From a virus, in IMG/VR virus record IMGVR_UViG_3300018481_000065, positions 1 through 26,186 of that record: 26,186 bases of DNA; one strand, 5' to 3'. Below the pieces are notes generated by a model. That model had not been told where the DNA came from. It worked only from the letters and a program-made list of their open reading frames with translations, and ran no database searches. Shown piece by piece: positions 5,902 to 13,627 of this stretch (position 1 is its first letter; every line of letters starts with the position of its first letter). The translations under genes were made by a program, and so were the position numbers.

Positions 5902-8496
5902 TTATGCCTCTTCGGTGTCCGCTCGCGCGATCAACTCGAGAGTCGTCTCATCCCAGTCGTACTTGCCCATCTGGCCCCACTTGGGAGCGACGTCTGCGTC
6001 TGAGGCGAAGGGGATGCCTGTGTCGAACGGCAGGTTGTCTTCCATCTCTTCCTTGACGATCGCGAGGACTTCATCGATCAACGCGCGAGGGCACTCAATG
6101 AGGATCGAGTCGTGAACGGTCGAGACGATGTGCGCACCTTCTGGGAGGCGCGCGTGGATCCGAATCAGCGCCGACAGGGTGAAGTCGCTCGCCGTGCCCT
6201 GGATCGGCGTGTTCACTGCCGCGCGTCCTGCAGCACCCGAATCCCAGATTGGGATCAACGGGAAGCGGCGCTTGCGACCTGTTGGCGAGTGGACGATCTG
6301 CTCCTGGTAGACGAGCACCTGCTGCTCTTCGATCCACTTGTTGAACGTGGGCCATCCTCGCAACATGCGATCGAAGAACTCCTTGACCTCTTCCTCCGAC
6401 CAGCGAGTCCCGCCGTTGTCCTCGATGTAATCCATCTCAGGACCGTTCGCGAGCGACCCAGCACCTCGCTGGTACATGACGCCGAAGTTGCAGCACTTTG
6501 CCATGTACCGCTCGTACTTCGACGCCTCCTTACGTGTCTTGTGGAACAGCGCCCAGGTCACCTCCTGGTGCACGTCCCGCCCCTCGATGAAGACCTGCTT
6601 GAACTCATCATCGTCTGACAACCACGCCGCGACTCGCAACTCGAGCTGGGAGTAGTCGGCCTCGAGCAGCACGTTGCCCTCGTCAGCGATGAAGCCGTTC
6701 CGTACCTCGATCCCGGTGTGGGATGAGTCGGGAATGTTCTGGAGGTTGGGTCCGTCAGACGAGAGGCGACCTGTCGCGGTCCCGTGGAGGTTGAAGTTGC
6801 CTCTGATCCTGCCGTCCACATCGACGCGATCGAGCATGCCGTTGACGTAGGTGCCGGCGTTCTTCGTGAGGTTGCGGTACTCGACTATGTCATAGAGGAC
6901 CTGCTTGTGCTCTGGGACAACGCGCGCCAGAGATTTGAGGACCGCCTTCGACGTGGGCCCCTCACGTTGCTTGCCGCGCCTCGAGGTGAACGTGGTCGAC
7001 TGACGACCCTTGCGCTTCTTCCTTGCCTCCGCCAGCGCAGCACGCCAATCGCCGTCAGCGTTCTTCTTGACGACTGCCATCTCCTTCTCACCAAACGGCA
7101 ACCCGAGCGACCCGTTGTCCGATCCGTACACGTACTCCGAAACCTGCTTCGGTGATCCTGGGTTGAAGTCGGGGATGCCTGTCTTGCGCTGAAGGCGTCC
7201 AAGGATCTTGTTCGACCGCGCTGCCAGTTCAGCGGATGCCTCTTCGTAGAAGTCAACATCGATGAGGATGCCACGGTGTTCGATGTCTGCGAGAGCGATG
7301 CACCCTGGGATGAGGTACTCCTCGTAGAGGTCAAGCAGTTCGGTGTCCTGCATCGCCTCGTTCCAGAGGTCCGGGAACAGTCGCGCCGTGTAGTACACGT
7401 CGAGGGCGAGGTACTGGTGGAGGTTCTTGCGCAGTCGTCTCCGCTCCTGCTCGTCCGCTTCCTTCCACTCGGTGATGAACTTGCTCATGTTGATCCCGTA
7501 GTCGATCGCGTCATAGCGGGTCCGGGCGAGGTTCTCGAGAACGTGTGACGCGAACCGGCCCATGGGGCGCTCGTCCATCGTGTAGTGGAGGAGCATTGTG
7601 TCGTGGATGTTGTTCGGCGCGTACGGCAATCCTTCGCGCTCGAATGCCGTCTTGAAGAACTGGAGATCGAACTTGGCGTTGTGGAACACGACCTCCCACT
7701 CGCCGTTGAGCAGACGCTGGATTCGCCGCCAAGGTTTCTTGCGCTGGAGGAGCATGTCGTCAATGACGATCGCCGTGCCCTTCGTCGGCGCCGTGTTGAC
7801 AGCGAACCCAGCAGCAAGGATGCCGTCCCTGATCGGTGAGAGGCCCAGCGTCTCGAGGTCGCACGACATGGTCGTCTGCTCCTCGAGGTAGTCGAATGCT
7901 TCGTCTGCTTCCTTCACCGACTGTGGGACCCACAGGTCCACGTCCGGGAACGGTTCACGTCCGTCCGTCGCAACGAACTTGGCGAGGTCCTGCTCGAAGT
8001 CGCGGTACCAGTCGGGCGCCGCTGTGAGGAACCCACCTGAGAACGTCGCCATGATGTTCATGCCCCACGCCGAATGCCACCGTCCCCTGCACTTCGTGAT
8101 CGGGAGGTTGCGCTCCGCCGACATGAGCGCGGAGAAGCCCACGTTGCCGAGACAGAGGACCTTGGTGCACTCTGCTGCTTTCAACTCCTTGACGAGGCGC
8201 GGACGGCACGACAGCATGGCGCGCTTCATCATCGCCTCCTTCTTGTAGTTGGGGCGACAGTTCAGCGCAGAGGTCAGGTACACCTGGTCGAGGTCGATGC
8301 CGGCACCCTCGAGGCATCGCTTGATCAGGTCACCTGGACCTCCACGCTTCCCAGTGAAGAACGCGTCCTTGGTTGCCATCTCGACCTCGGGGAAGTCGAA
8401 CACGATCGCGACCTCGGCACGATCGAGCGGACGAGACACGACCGCGGGCCTTTCGGTTGGGCACCCACGGCATGTCTCGCATGCTGCTTCGATCAC
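5902..8496 (-). CDS. polA: Family A DNA polymerase with N-terminal UDG-like domain
   Basis: The replicative or repair DNA polymerase, 864 residues, in three parts. Residues about 1-175 resemble family 4 uracil-DNA glycosylases: Cys9, Cys12, Cys80 and Cys97 match the spacing of a 4Fe-4S site, and YLTSALNCRP matches the family's 'vyiTNvvkCRPP'. The catalytic GEAPG motif is replaced by FDFPE, so glycosylase activity is doubtful. Residues about 205-390 are a DnaQ-like 3'-5' exonuclease with D213 and E215 (CDLET), FHNAKFD and LALDVYY. The polymerase part has motif A DYSQLELR from 614, an O helix with R663, K667 and F671, and motif C VHDS at 794-797. The DNA-binding motif ATGRLSSDGPNLQNIP is also present. 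It starts with GTG overlapping the dpdA-like stop (GTGA) and is the last gene of the long operon. Confidence 0.95.
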   Translation of the reverse strand: MIEAACETCRGCPTERPAVVSRPLDRAEVAIVFDFPEVEMATKDAFFTGKRGGPGDLIKRCLEGAGIDLDQVYLTSALNCRPNYKKEAMMKRAMLSCRPRLVKELKAAECTKVLCLGNVGFSALMSAERNLPITKCRGRWHSAWGMNIMATFSGGFLTAAPDWYRDFEQDLAKFVATDGREPFPDVDLWVPQSVKEADEAFDYLEEQTTMSCDLETLGLSPIRDGILAAGFAVNTAPTKGTAIVIDDMLLQRKKPWRRIQRLLNGEWEVVFHNAKFDLQFFKTAFEREGLPYAPNNIHDTMLLHYTMDERPMGRFASHVLENLARTRYDAIDYGINMSKFITEWKEADEQERRRLRKNLHQYLALDVYYTARLFPDLWNEAMQDTELLDLYEEYLIPGCIALADIEHRGILIDVDFYEEASAELAARSNKILGRLQRKTGIPDFNPGSPKQVSEYVYGSDNGSLGLPFGEKEMAVVKKNADGDWRAALAEARKKRKGRQSTTFTSRRGKQREGPTSKAVLKSLARVVPEHKQVLYDIVEYRNLTKNAGTYVNGMLDRVDVDGRIRGNFNLHGTATGRLSSDGPNLQNIPDSSHTGIEVRNGFIADEGNVLLEADYSQLELRVAAWLSDDDEFKQVFIEGRDVHQEVTWALFHKTRKEASKYERYMAKCCNFGVMYQRGAGSLANGPEMDYIEDNGGTRWSEEEVKEFFDRMLRGWPTFNKWIEEQQVLVYQEQIVHSPTGRKRRFPLIPIWDSGAAGRAAVNTPIQGTASDFTLSALIRIHARLPEGAHIVSTVHDSILIECPRALIDEVLAIVKEEMEDNLPFDTGIPFASDADVAPKWGQMGKYDWDETTLELIARADTEEA

Positions 8497-9320
8497 TTGA
8501 GGATCAGGTTGTTACGTGCTGCTGCTGCGAAGACCTCGACGTTGCGCTGGGCAAGGTCAATCACGTCCTCCTGCAGCGGCTCATCGAAGTACCTCTCATC
8601 GCGCCGTGGGTAGTCGGGAACCTTGCCTCCGGGCTCGAGGAGGATCTTGTTCTTCGCGTACACGAACGGTTTGGCACTGTCCGTTGATCGCACCCAGGGG
8701 TACCGACGCGCAACCGCTGCCGTCTGCCAGAGGTCCGTGGGCCACCCGAGGAGGTGAAAGTCGACTCGAGGTCGTGTCGCTTTCACCGAGGTGAGCGATG
8801 AGTCGAACAGGGATGGGATGCCCCCGGGCCAGTTGTAGTAGTCCTTCGACACACCGATCACTGGCTCATCGAGGTTCTGCTCGATGCAGTAGTGATCGTG
8901 CAGGTTGAGCAACGAGCGGAGGCAGTACGTCCATTGAAGGCGTCCTGTGCCCTGTGGGACGTACATCAGTCTCGGGCGTTCTGCGCGGGTGTACTTCGAC
9001 TGCCCCTCCTTGGTCTCGAGATACCTGAGTGTCCTCCTTGCTGCCTCGACTGTCGCGCGAGCGTCGAACAACACGTCCGGCACGACTACCTCGTTCACAC
9101 CAACGTAGGATGCTTGCTCGAGGAGGTCCTCCATCTTGTTCCCAATCCCGTTCTCATGAGCTGAGTTGTCGAGGATCAGGTAGTCGCCGGCGCGCGATCG
9201 ACGCGCGTAGTAGTCGAGGTATCCGTCCTTGTCGAAGAGGTGCGAGAGGAGGAGATGGATTCCTGGACCTGTGGCGAAGCGGTCGAGATCAGGAACGGGG
9301 GGAATCAGCGCTGAAAGCAT
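8493..9320 (-). CDS. dpdA: DpdA-like transglycosylase (7-deazaguanine insertion into DNA)
   Basis: A TGT-fold protein of 275 residues. Family-like motifs: LILDNSAHENG, where D51 takes the place of the Asp in the DSG motif of tRNA-guanine transglycosylases; VVVPDV at 78-83; LMYVPQG; IGVSKDY; FHLLGW; and RSTDSAKPF, which matches the 'HLLG...S.DSskPF' end of DpdA/TGT-like proteins. Phage DpdA proteins exchange guanine in DNA for preQ0 or a derivative. The placement with folE, queD, queE, queC and queF makes DNA rather than tRNA the likely target. The start at 9320 is preferred over an ATG at 9362 because GAGGAGG lies a few bases upstream. It overlaps the end of the DUF6378 gene by 32 bases, and its stop overlaps the polymerase start. 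Which DpdA subfamily it belongs to cannot be told by eye. Confidence 0.8.
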   Translation of the reverse strand: MLSALIPPVPDLDRFATGPGIHLLLSHLFDKDGYLDYYARRSRAGDYLILDNSAHENGIGNKMEDLLEQASYVGVNEVVVPDVLFDARATVEAARRTLRYLETKEGQSKYTRAERPRLMYVPQGTGRLQWTYCLRSLLNLHDHYCIEQNLDEPVIGVSKDYYNWPGGIPSLFDSSLTSVKATRPRVDFHLLGWPTDLWQTAAVARRYPWVRSTDSAKPFVYAKNKILLEPGGKVPDYPRRDERYFDEPLQEDVIDLAQRNVEVFAAAARNNLILK

Positions 9321-9624
9321 CCCGTTCCTCCTCGTCACAGATTTGGCGAGCGATCTCGACATACCCTTCTATGTCGTCGAGGTTATCGACAAGGTGCCCA
9401 CCGTGCGACTCGCGGAGGACTTTGAGCGACACCATGATCATCGTTGCTTGTAGTGCCGTGCACTCGCATCCGAGTATCGCTTCGATCATTCCTGAGAAGC
9501 GGAGCATGTTCGGCACGGGGGACCCGTACGTCTTCGCTCGTTCCTTGACGATCGCAGCACCCTTCGATTGAAACTCAGGAGGACCAACCACTACCTCGAT
9601 CTCGTGACGATGGTCGCCGTTCAT
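9289..9624 (-). CDS. DUF6378-like protein
   Basis: A 111-residue protein with the pattern I know from DUF6378 phage proteins: IVKERAKTYGSPVPNMLRFSGMI near the middle and ATMIMVSLKVLRE followed by LVDNLDDIEGYVEIA at the end. The family is common in actinobacteriophages and resembles small all-helical nucleotide-handling proteins, but no function is established to my knowledge. The ATG at 9624 overlaps the queC stop (ATGA), which fixes the start. It lies between queC and dpdA, so a link to the modification pathway is possible but unproven. Confidence 0.6.
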   Translation of the reverse strand: MNGDHRHEIEVVVGPPEFQSKGAAIVKERAKTYGSPVPNMLRFSGMIEAILGCECTALQATMIMVSLKVLRESHGGHLVDNLDDIEGYVEIARQICDEEERDAFSADSPRS

Positions 9625-10367
9625 AGGACCACCTTCGCTGCCGCGTCCGGGTCCATCTCTGCGAACGCGAACCACCCTCGCGCACGTTCCTGGCACGCGC
9701 CACACTTGCCGCAACCGTACCCCCAAGGGAACCGCGCCGATCGATCACCGTGGTAGCAGGTGTGGGTGTGCTCCACGACGATCCCTAGAACCCCGAGCGA
9801 CGCCGCGAGAGCGAACGTCTCTGCCTTGCTCTTGTGCAAGAGGGGCGCGTGAACGTCAACGAAGTCCTCGTCCAGAGCGAGGCGCAGAGTGCGTGCTGCT
9901 GACTTGACGAACACCTCCCGGCAATCTGGGTACCCAGCATCGTCCGTTTGGCACACGCCAGTGACGAGGTTGTAGTGCCCCAAGGTCGCGCCGTACGCCG
10001 CCGCGAGGGTGAAGAACAGCAGGTTGCGTCCTGGCACGAACGTCGAGGGCAGGTTGTGCTCCTCGGCGTATTTGTTGCCAGTCCCCTCCGGGTTGACGTT
10101 GACTGAGATGTCCTTGTTGGTCAACGCCGCTGCTCCGAGCGCATGGAGGGCAGGCACCGCGAGGATGCGCAACGGCGCCACGCCGAGCATCTCGCAGATC
10201 TCCTCTGCCTTCTCGAGTTCGATCTCATGCCGCTGGGAGTAGTTGAACGCGACCGGGTACACGTTGTCCTTGCCCCAGAGGTCGATCGCCCACGCAAGGC
10301 ACGTGGTCGAATCCTGACCCCCTGAGTGCAGGACGACAGCACCAGTGCCGTCAACGTCGTGTCTCAT
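9621..10367 (-). CDS. queC: 7-cyano-7-deazaguanine (preQ0) synthase QueC
   Basis: Makes preQ0 from 7-carboxy-7-deazaguanine with ATP and ammonia. The N-type ATP pyrophosphatase motif SGGQDSTTCLAW is at 15-20 and onward. The zinc site is complete: C204 and the cluster CGKCGAC (C219, C222, C225), followed by the usual QERARGWF. The segment FVPGRNLLFFTLAAAYG is typical of QueC. Its 248 residues are close to the usual length. Stop and start overlap the neighbouring genes by four bases on both sides. It is a stand-alone QueC; no Gat domain (as in Gat-QueC) is attached. Confidence 0.95.
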   Translation of the reverse strand: MRHDVDGTGAVVLHSGGQDSTTCLAWAIDLWGKDNVYPVAFNYSQRHEIELEKAEEICEMLGVAPLRILAVPALHALGAAALTNKDISVNVNPEGTGNKYAEEHNLPSTFVPGRNLLFFTLAAAYGATLGHYNLVTGVCQTDDAGYPDCREVFVKSAARTLRLALDEDFVDVHAPLLHKSKAETFALAASLGVLGIVVEHTHTCYHGDRSARFPWGYGCGKCGACQERARGWFAFAEMDPDAAAKVVL

Positions 10368-10579
10368 GCTTCCTTCTCCTTGTCAACGACTACCTCGTAT
10401 GACCCACCGCGGAACGACACGGTGAGCCATGCTGGCAGTTCTTGGTTGTGGGGATCACTGTGCATTGACACGACAGTGACTCCCTCTAGTTCACGCCACC
10501 CTGCTGTCTCGTTGAGGTCGATGTGCCCTTCGACCTTCATGCCTCCTGTTGCTGGATCTGACTTGAGGCGAACCTTCAC
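10364..10579 (-). CDS. Small hypothetical protein
   Basis: A 71-residue, probably beta-rich protein (MKVRLKSDPATGGMKVEGHI..., ending VSFRGGSYEVVVDKEKEA). Four-base overlaps with queC downstream and with the 88-residue gene upstream support that it is real. No family recognised. It lies inside the 7-deazaguanine cluster between folE and queC. Confidence 0.6.
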   Translation of the reverse strand: MKVRLKSDPATGGMKVEGHIDLNETAGWRELEGVTVVSMHSDPHNQELPAWLTVSFRGGSYEVVVDKEKEA

Positions 10580-10842
10580 CGACTCATCTCCACAGCGCGG
10601 TCGAGGTGTAGCAACGCCTCGGCGGCGTAGGGAATGATCTCCAGAGGTGCATCGAACGGTTCCCGGGAGTCGGCGTGTTGGACGAGTCGTCCGTCTTCAC
10701 CGAGGGTCATCCCGCCGATGGTCCAGAGATCATCGTCGTTCTTCGACACCTTGAGGTACATGTTGAAACCAGCACCGTTGCCCTGAATAGGGAAGAACGG
10801 AATCGCTTCAACGCGAGGTCTAACTACTGCTCGTTCGGTCAT
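10576..10842 (-). CDS. Small hypothetical protein in the 7-deazaguanine cluster
   Basis: An 88-residue protein starting MTERAVVRPRVEAIPFFPIQ, with segments FNMYLKVSKNDDDLWTIGGM and EIIPYAAEALLHLDRAVEMS. The ATG at 10842 has GGAAGGAG upstream and overlaps the folE stop by one base. It contains no cysteines or obvious catalytic motif. No family recognised. Its place between folE and queC may be chance, since small accessory genes are scattered through the operon. Confidence 0.6.
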   Translation of the reverse strand: MTERAVVRPRVEAIPFFPIQGNGAGFNMYLKVSKNDDDLWTIGGMTLGEDGRLVQHADSREPFDAPLEIIPYAAEALLHLDRAVEMSR

Positions 10843-11462
10843 CAGGAACTCCTTCCGATCATGCGGAAGAACTCTTCCTTCTCGTTCTCCGCGTTCGTGT
10901 TGAACAGCCCCCGTACCGATGAGGTGACTGTCTTCGTCCCGGGCGCTTGCACGCCACGGATCGTCATGCACAAGTGCTCTGCCTCGACCACGACGATCAC
11001 TCCACGCGGTTCGAGATGCTCCTCGAGCGATTCAGCGATCTGGTGAGTGAGTCGTTCTTGGATCTGAAGGCGCCTTGAGAACACGTTGACGAGGCGAGGG
11101 ATCTTCGACAGGCCCACCACTGACGCACCTGGGAAGTACCCCACGTGGGCGTACCCCACGAACGGAACGAGGTGGTGCTCGCAGGTCGAGGTCACTGGGA
11201 TGTCTTTCACAGCAACGATGCCGTCATAGTCATCCGCTGGGAACTTGCGAAGGATGGCCTCAGGGTCGGCGTAGTACCCGCAGGTGAGTTCATCGACCCA
11301 CATCTTGGCAACACGTTCCGGCGTGTCTTCGATCCCCTTGCGGAGGTGCTTCGGGTCGAGGTGGACCACCATGTTCTCCACCGCTTCACGGATCCTGTTC
11401 GTACGTTCGAGTGTCTCGTCCGGGTTACCCCAGCGGGAGAACTCTCTATGGTCCTTCGTCAT
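10842..11462 (-). CDS. folE: GTP cyclohydrolase I
   Basis: Converts GTP to 7,8-dihydroneopterin triphosphate, the first step of both folate and 7-deazaguanine synthesis. The 206-residue protein has the zinc ligands and catalytic motifs of the family: STCEHHLVPF (C94, H97), GLSKIPRLVNVFSRRLQIQE, and EAEHLCMTIRGV with C165, followed by TVTSSVRG. The N-terminal DTPERVAKMWVDEL is also typical. It is followed one base later by the small 88-residue gene and preceded by queE with a one-base gap. In this context it feeds QueD rather than folate synthesis. Confidence 0.95.
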   Translation of the reverse strand: MTKDHREFSRWGNPDETLERTNRIREAVENMVVHLDPKHLRKGIEDTPERVAKMWVDELTCGYYADPEAILRKFPADDYDGIVAVKDIPVTSTCEHHLVPFVGYAHVGYFPGASVVGLSKIPRLVNVFSRRLQIQERLTHQIAESLEEHLEPRGVIVVVEAEHLCMTIRGVQAPGTKTVTSSVRGLFNTNAENEKEEFFRMIGRSS

Positions 11463-11463
11463 G

Positions 11464-12231
11464 TCAGTGTCCTAACTCGTTCCCCCAGAGGAGAACGTGG
11501 TATTGCGATTGGACAACGGCATGGTGCAGCGCCGGCGTGCGCAACACCTCCTCGGTCAACCAGAGAGATCGCTCGAGCAAGTCGAGTCGAACATCGTCCG
11601 GGGCGCGCGTATCGATGCGCTCAGGATTGCCGACAGTGCGGCCAGCATCGTTGCCAGCGGATAGGTACAGCGGACAATCGAAGTGCACTGTCTTTTTGAC
11701 CCACTCGAGGTCGTCGCGATCGAAGATCACGACCTTGGAGAACATCCAATCGTCTGGAAGGCCCCTGAGGTCGCGATGTGTCATAGCGGCACCGTAGAAC
11801 TTCTCCACCGCGTTCCAATCGACCTTCATCTTCGCCGAAGGAGGCTTGGGTGAGATGCACAAGCGGTCGACTGACTTCAACCAATCGTTCCACCGTGACC
11901 CCTGGGTCTCGACTGCGACCTTGAATCCCATCTCCTGGAGTTCGAGCACAACCCATCTAAGGTCGTGTAAGGCGGGGTTGCCACCAGTGATGATTACCCA
12001 GGGGACCCGCCCCAAACGGAAGACACGCCCCGCGATCTCGAACGACGAGAGGCGCTCGTTGTGGCGCACCTCCGCGGGAAGGACAGCGTGGGGCGTGTCG
12101 CACCAGTCGCACTTGTAATCGCATCCGCCAAAGCGAACGAAGTGAGCAGGACGTCCCTGATCAACGCCCTCGCCCTGCAGCGTGGGACCGAAGATCTCAG
12201 CAACGGGGAACAGGTGCTCGCGTTCGATCAT
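11464..12231 (-). CDS. queE: 7-carboxy-7-deazaguanine synthase QueE (radical SAM)
   Basis: Ring-contracts 6-carboxy-tetrahydropterin to 7-carboxy-7-deazaguanine, using S-adenosylmethionine and an iron-sulfur cluster. The 255-residue protein has EIFGPTLQGEG at 12-22, the radical SAM motif CDYKCDWC (C37, C41, C44), ITGGNPAL for SAM binding, VETQGS, and CISPKPPSAKMK, all in the usual order for QueE. The start overlaps the queD stop by four bases. Length is slightly above the usual 210-245. Confidence 0.95.
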   Translation of the reverse strand: MIEREHLFPVAEIFGPTLQGEGVDQGRPAHFVRFGGCDYKCDWCDTPHAVLPAEVRHNERLSSFEIAGRVFRLGRVPWVIITGGNPALHDLRWVVLELQEMGFKVAVETQGSRWNDWLKSVDRLCISPKPPSAKMKVDWNAVEKFYGAAMTHRDLRGLPDDWMFSKVVIFDRDDLEWVKKTVHFDCPLYLSAGNDAGRTVGNPERIDTRAPDDVRLDLLERSLWLTEEVLRTPALHHAVVQSQYHVLLWGNELGH

Positions 12232-12686
12232 GTGATTACTGCTGCTTCTGCCCAGGACGTGGGCGTCTCCCAGAGGCGGATCGATAGCCCGATGTGCTTC
12301 TCAGCGAACTTCTCCTCACCGAAGTGGGTTACCAACTGATGATGGAACTCATCCGCGATCCACCGCGCAAGGTTCTCGCACGTAGTCAGTGGCGTGTCCA
12401 GGTTCCTCGCAACGATCCAGGTGCCAGGCAACTTGCCCTTCAGCGTCTCGTTGAGGTTCTCGTGCTCCACGTACGGTTCGATCCGCTGCTTGTAGATCTG
12501 CTTGAGGATCTCGAAGTCGAACAACATGCCCTCGTCCGAGTCTCCGGTCGCCTCGTTGACGACACCGACCACGCGCACCTCGAGCTTGTACGAGTGCCCG
12601 TGCATCCTTCGGCACTGACCTTCGTGGTGTGGCAGGAAGTGCGCTGCGTGGAACGTGAACTCCTTACAGATCTGGGTTCCCAGCAT
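12228..12686 (-). CDS. queD: 6-carboxy-tetrahydropterin synthase QueD
   Basis: Converts dihydroneopterin triphosphate to 6-carboxy-5,6,7,8-tetrahydropterin. The 152-residue protein begins MLGTQICKEFTFHAAHFLPH. The zinc ligands are H16, H29 and H31, and the catalytic Cys is C25 in GQCRRMHGHSY. The C-terminal active-site Glu lies in RLWETPTSWAE. The ATG at 12686 is chosen because homology starts there. It lies inside the last codons of queF (23-base overlap), so the two are translationally coupled. Confidence 0.93.
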   Translation of the reverse strand: MLGTQICKEFTFHAAHFLPHHEGQCRRMHGHSYKLEVRVVGVVNEATGDSDEGMLFDFEILKQIYKQRIEPYVEHENLNETLKGKLPGTWIVARNLDTPLTTCENLARWIADEFHHQLVTHFGEEKFAEKHIGLSIRLWETPTSWAEAAVIT

Positions 12687-13107
12687 CGGGCTCCTCCTCC
12701 GTGTAGTACCCCCACGACTTCGTGTGGATGGTGATCCCGCCTCGAGGCTTCTGAGTGACCTCGCAGTACACGGGCGCTTTGATTGCCTTGGCGCAGTCGT
12801 CAGCAATCAACGCTGCGAACGCCTCGGCAAAGATGCCTTTGTCGCGGAACGAGTGGAGGTACAACTTGAGTGACTTCGACTCGATCAGCAACTCTGACTC
12901 GGCACCGACCACGATCTTGACCGTGTACCAATCCGGTGCGCTGGTGATGGGGCAGTTCGCCGTGACCTCGTCTGACTCGTAGACCGTCTCGTAGTGCCGT
13001 TCGGGTGCGTTGAACACGTCGAGGGCACCCCCACGATCAGACACCTTCTGTCCGATCGCAGGGGCCTCGCCTTCAACCCCCGACCGAATGGTCGAGGCCT
13101 CACTCAT
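12664..13107 (-). CDS. queF: preQ0 reductase QueF (YkvM-type), possibly altered
   Basis: QueF reduces the nitrile of preQ0 to the aminomethyl group of preQ1 with NADPH. The 147-residue single-domain protein has the nucleophile C52 and the acid D59 in CPITSAPD, and the full QueF signature ESKSLKLY at 76-83 followed by HSFRDKG. PRGGI is near the end. One departure: where Bacillus subtilis QueF has FHE (H96, E97), this protein has FAE, so the catalytic His is replaced by Ala94 while E95 is kept. The intact NADPH signature argues against the archaeal amidinotransferase QueF-L, but the change could alter activity. The start overlaps the DUF669 stop (ATGA). Confidence 0.88.
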   Translation of the reverse strand: MSEASTIRSGVEGEAPAIGQKVSDRGGALDVFNAPERHYETVYESDEVTANCPITSAPDWYTVKIVVGAESELLIESKSLKLYLHSFRDKGIFAEAFAALIADDCAKAIKAPVYCEVTQKPRGGITIHTKSWGYYTEEEPDAGNPDL

Positions 13108-13625
13108 CGCATCGACCGCTTCCGCGTGCCGGTGCTCTTCTTGCGACCGTTGCCGGACGACTTCGCCTTCGCCCTGCTGGGCTTCTTGGGCTCGTCGTCC
13201 TCGTCAGCGGACAGGAGTTGGTTGACGCGGTTCTGCTCCTTGCCCTCGTACATCTCGTTCTCGACCACTGCGATCGCAGCAACGCCGTCGAGGTCGGGAT
13301 CGGTGAGCAGCGGACCTTCCTTGGGAGTGATGTCCACATCGTCCTCCCAGTCGAGCGCGAAGTCCTCTTCCTCACCCTCGATGATGCCGAGTGACATGAA
13401 GATGTCTTTGAGGCGGAACAGCGCCCGCGGTGACAACGAGGTAATCATCCAGAGGCGTTGCCCCTCGTACTCGTCGTCTGTGATCTTCATCTCCCAGTTG
13501 AGGTAGTCGTTGTCGGACGACTTCGACTCCCTCACTTCGATCCGTTCGATGATCACCGGGTAACGACCCTCAGGGACGGGCTCGAACCCGCCCTCGATCT
13601 CTGCGAAGTTGATCTTGGTACCCAT
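13104..13625 (-). CDS. DUF669-like, putative single-strand DNA-binding protein
   Basis: A 173-residue protein starting MGTKINFAEIEGGFEPVPEG, followed by YPVIIERIEVRES and LNWEMKITDDEYEGQRLWMITSLSPRALFRLKDIFMSLGI. This is the pattern of DUF669 phage proteins, which sit beside recombination ATPases and are thought to bind single-stranded DNA. The middle is acidic and the last 25 residues are very basic (KPSRAKAKSSGNGRKKSTG). It follows the Sak4-like ATPase directly. The start is set by GAAGGAGAAGGA upstream of the ATG at 13625. Confidence 0.75.
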   Translation of the reverse strand: MGTKINFAEIEGGFEPVPEGRYPVIIERIEVRESKSSDNDYLNWEMKITDDEYEGQRLWMITSLSPRALFRLKDIFMSLGIIEGEEEDFALDWEDDVDITPKEGPLLTDPDLDGVAAIAVVENEMYEGKEQNRVNQLLSADEDDEPKKPSRAKAKSSGNGRKKSTGTRKRSMR

Positions 13626-13627
13626 GC

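Noticed and set aside
12664-13107. Archaeal amidinotransferase QueF-L instead of QueF
   Set aside because: The full NADPH-binding signature ESKSLKLY is present, which QueF-L proteins lack as far as I know; kept only as a remote alternative because of the His to Ala change.
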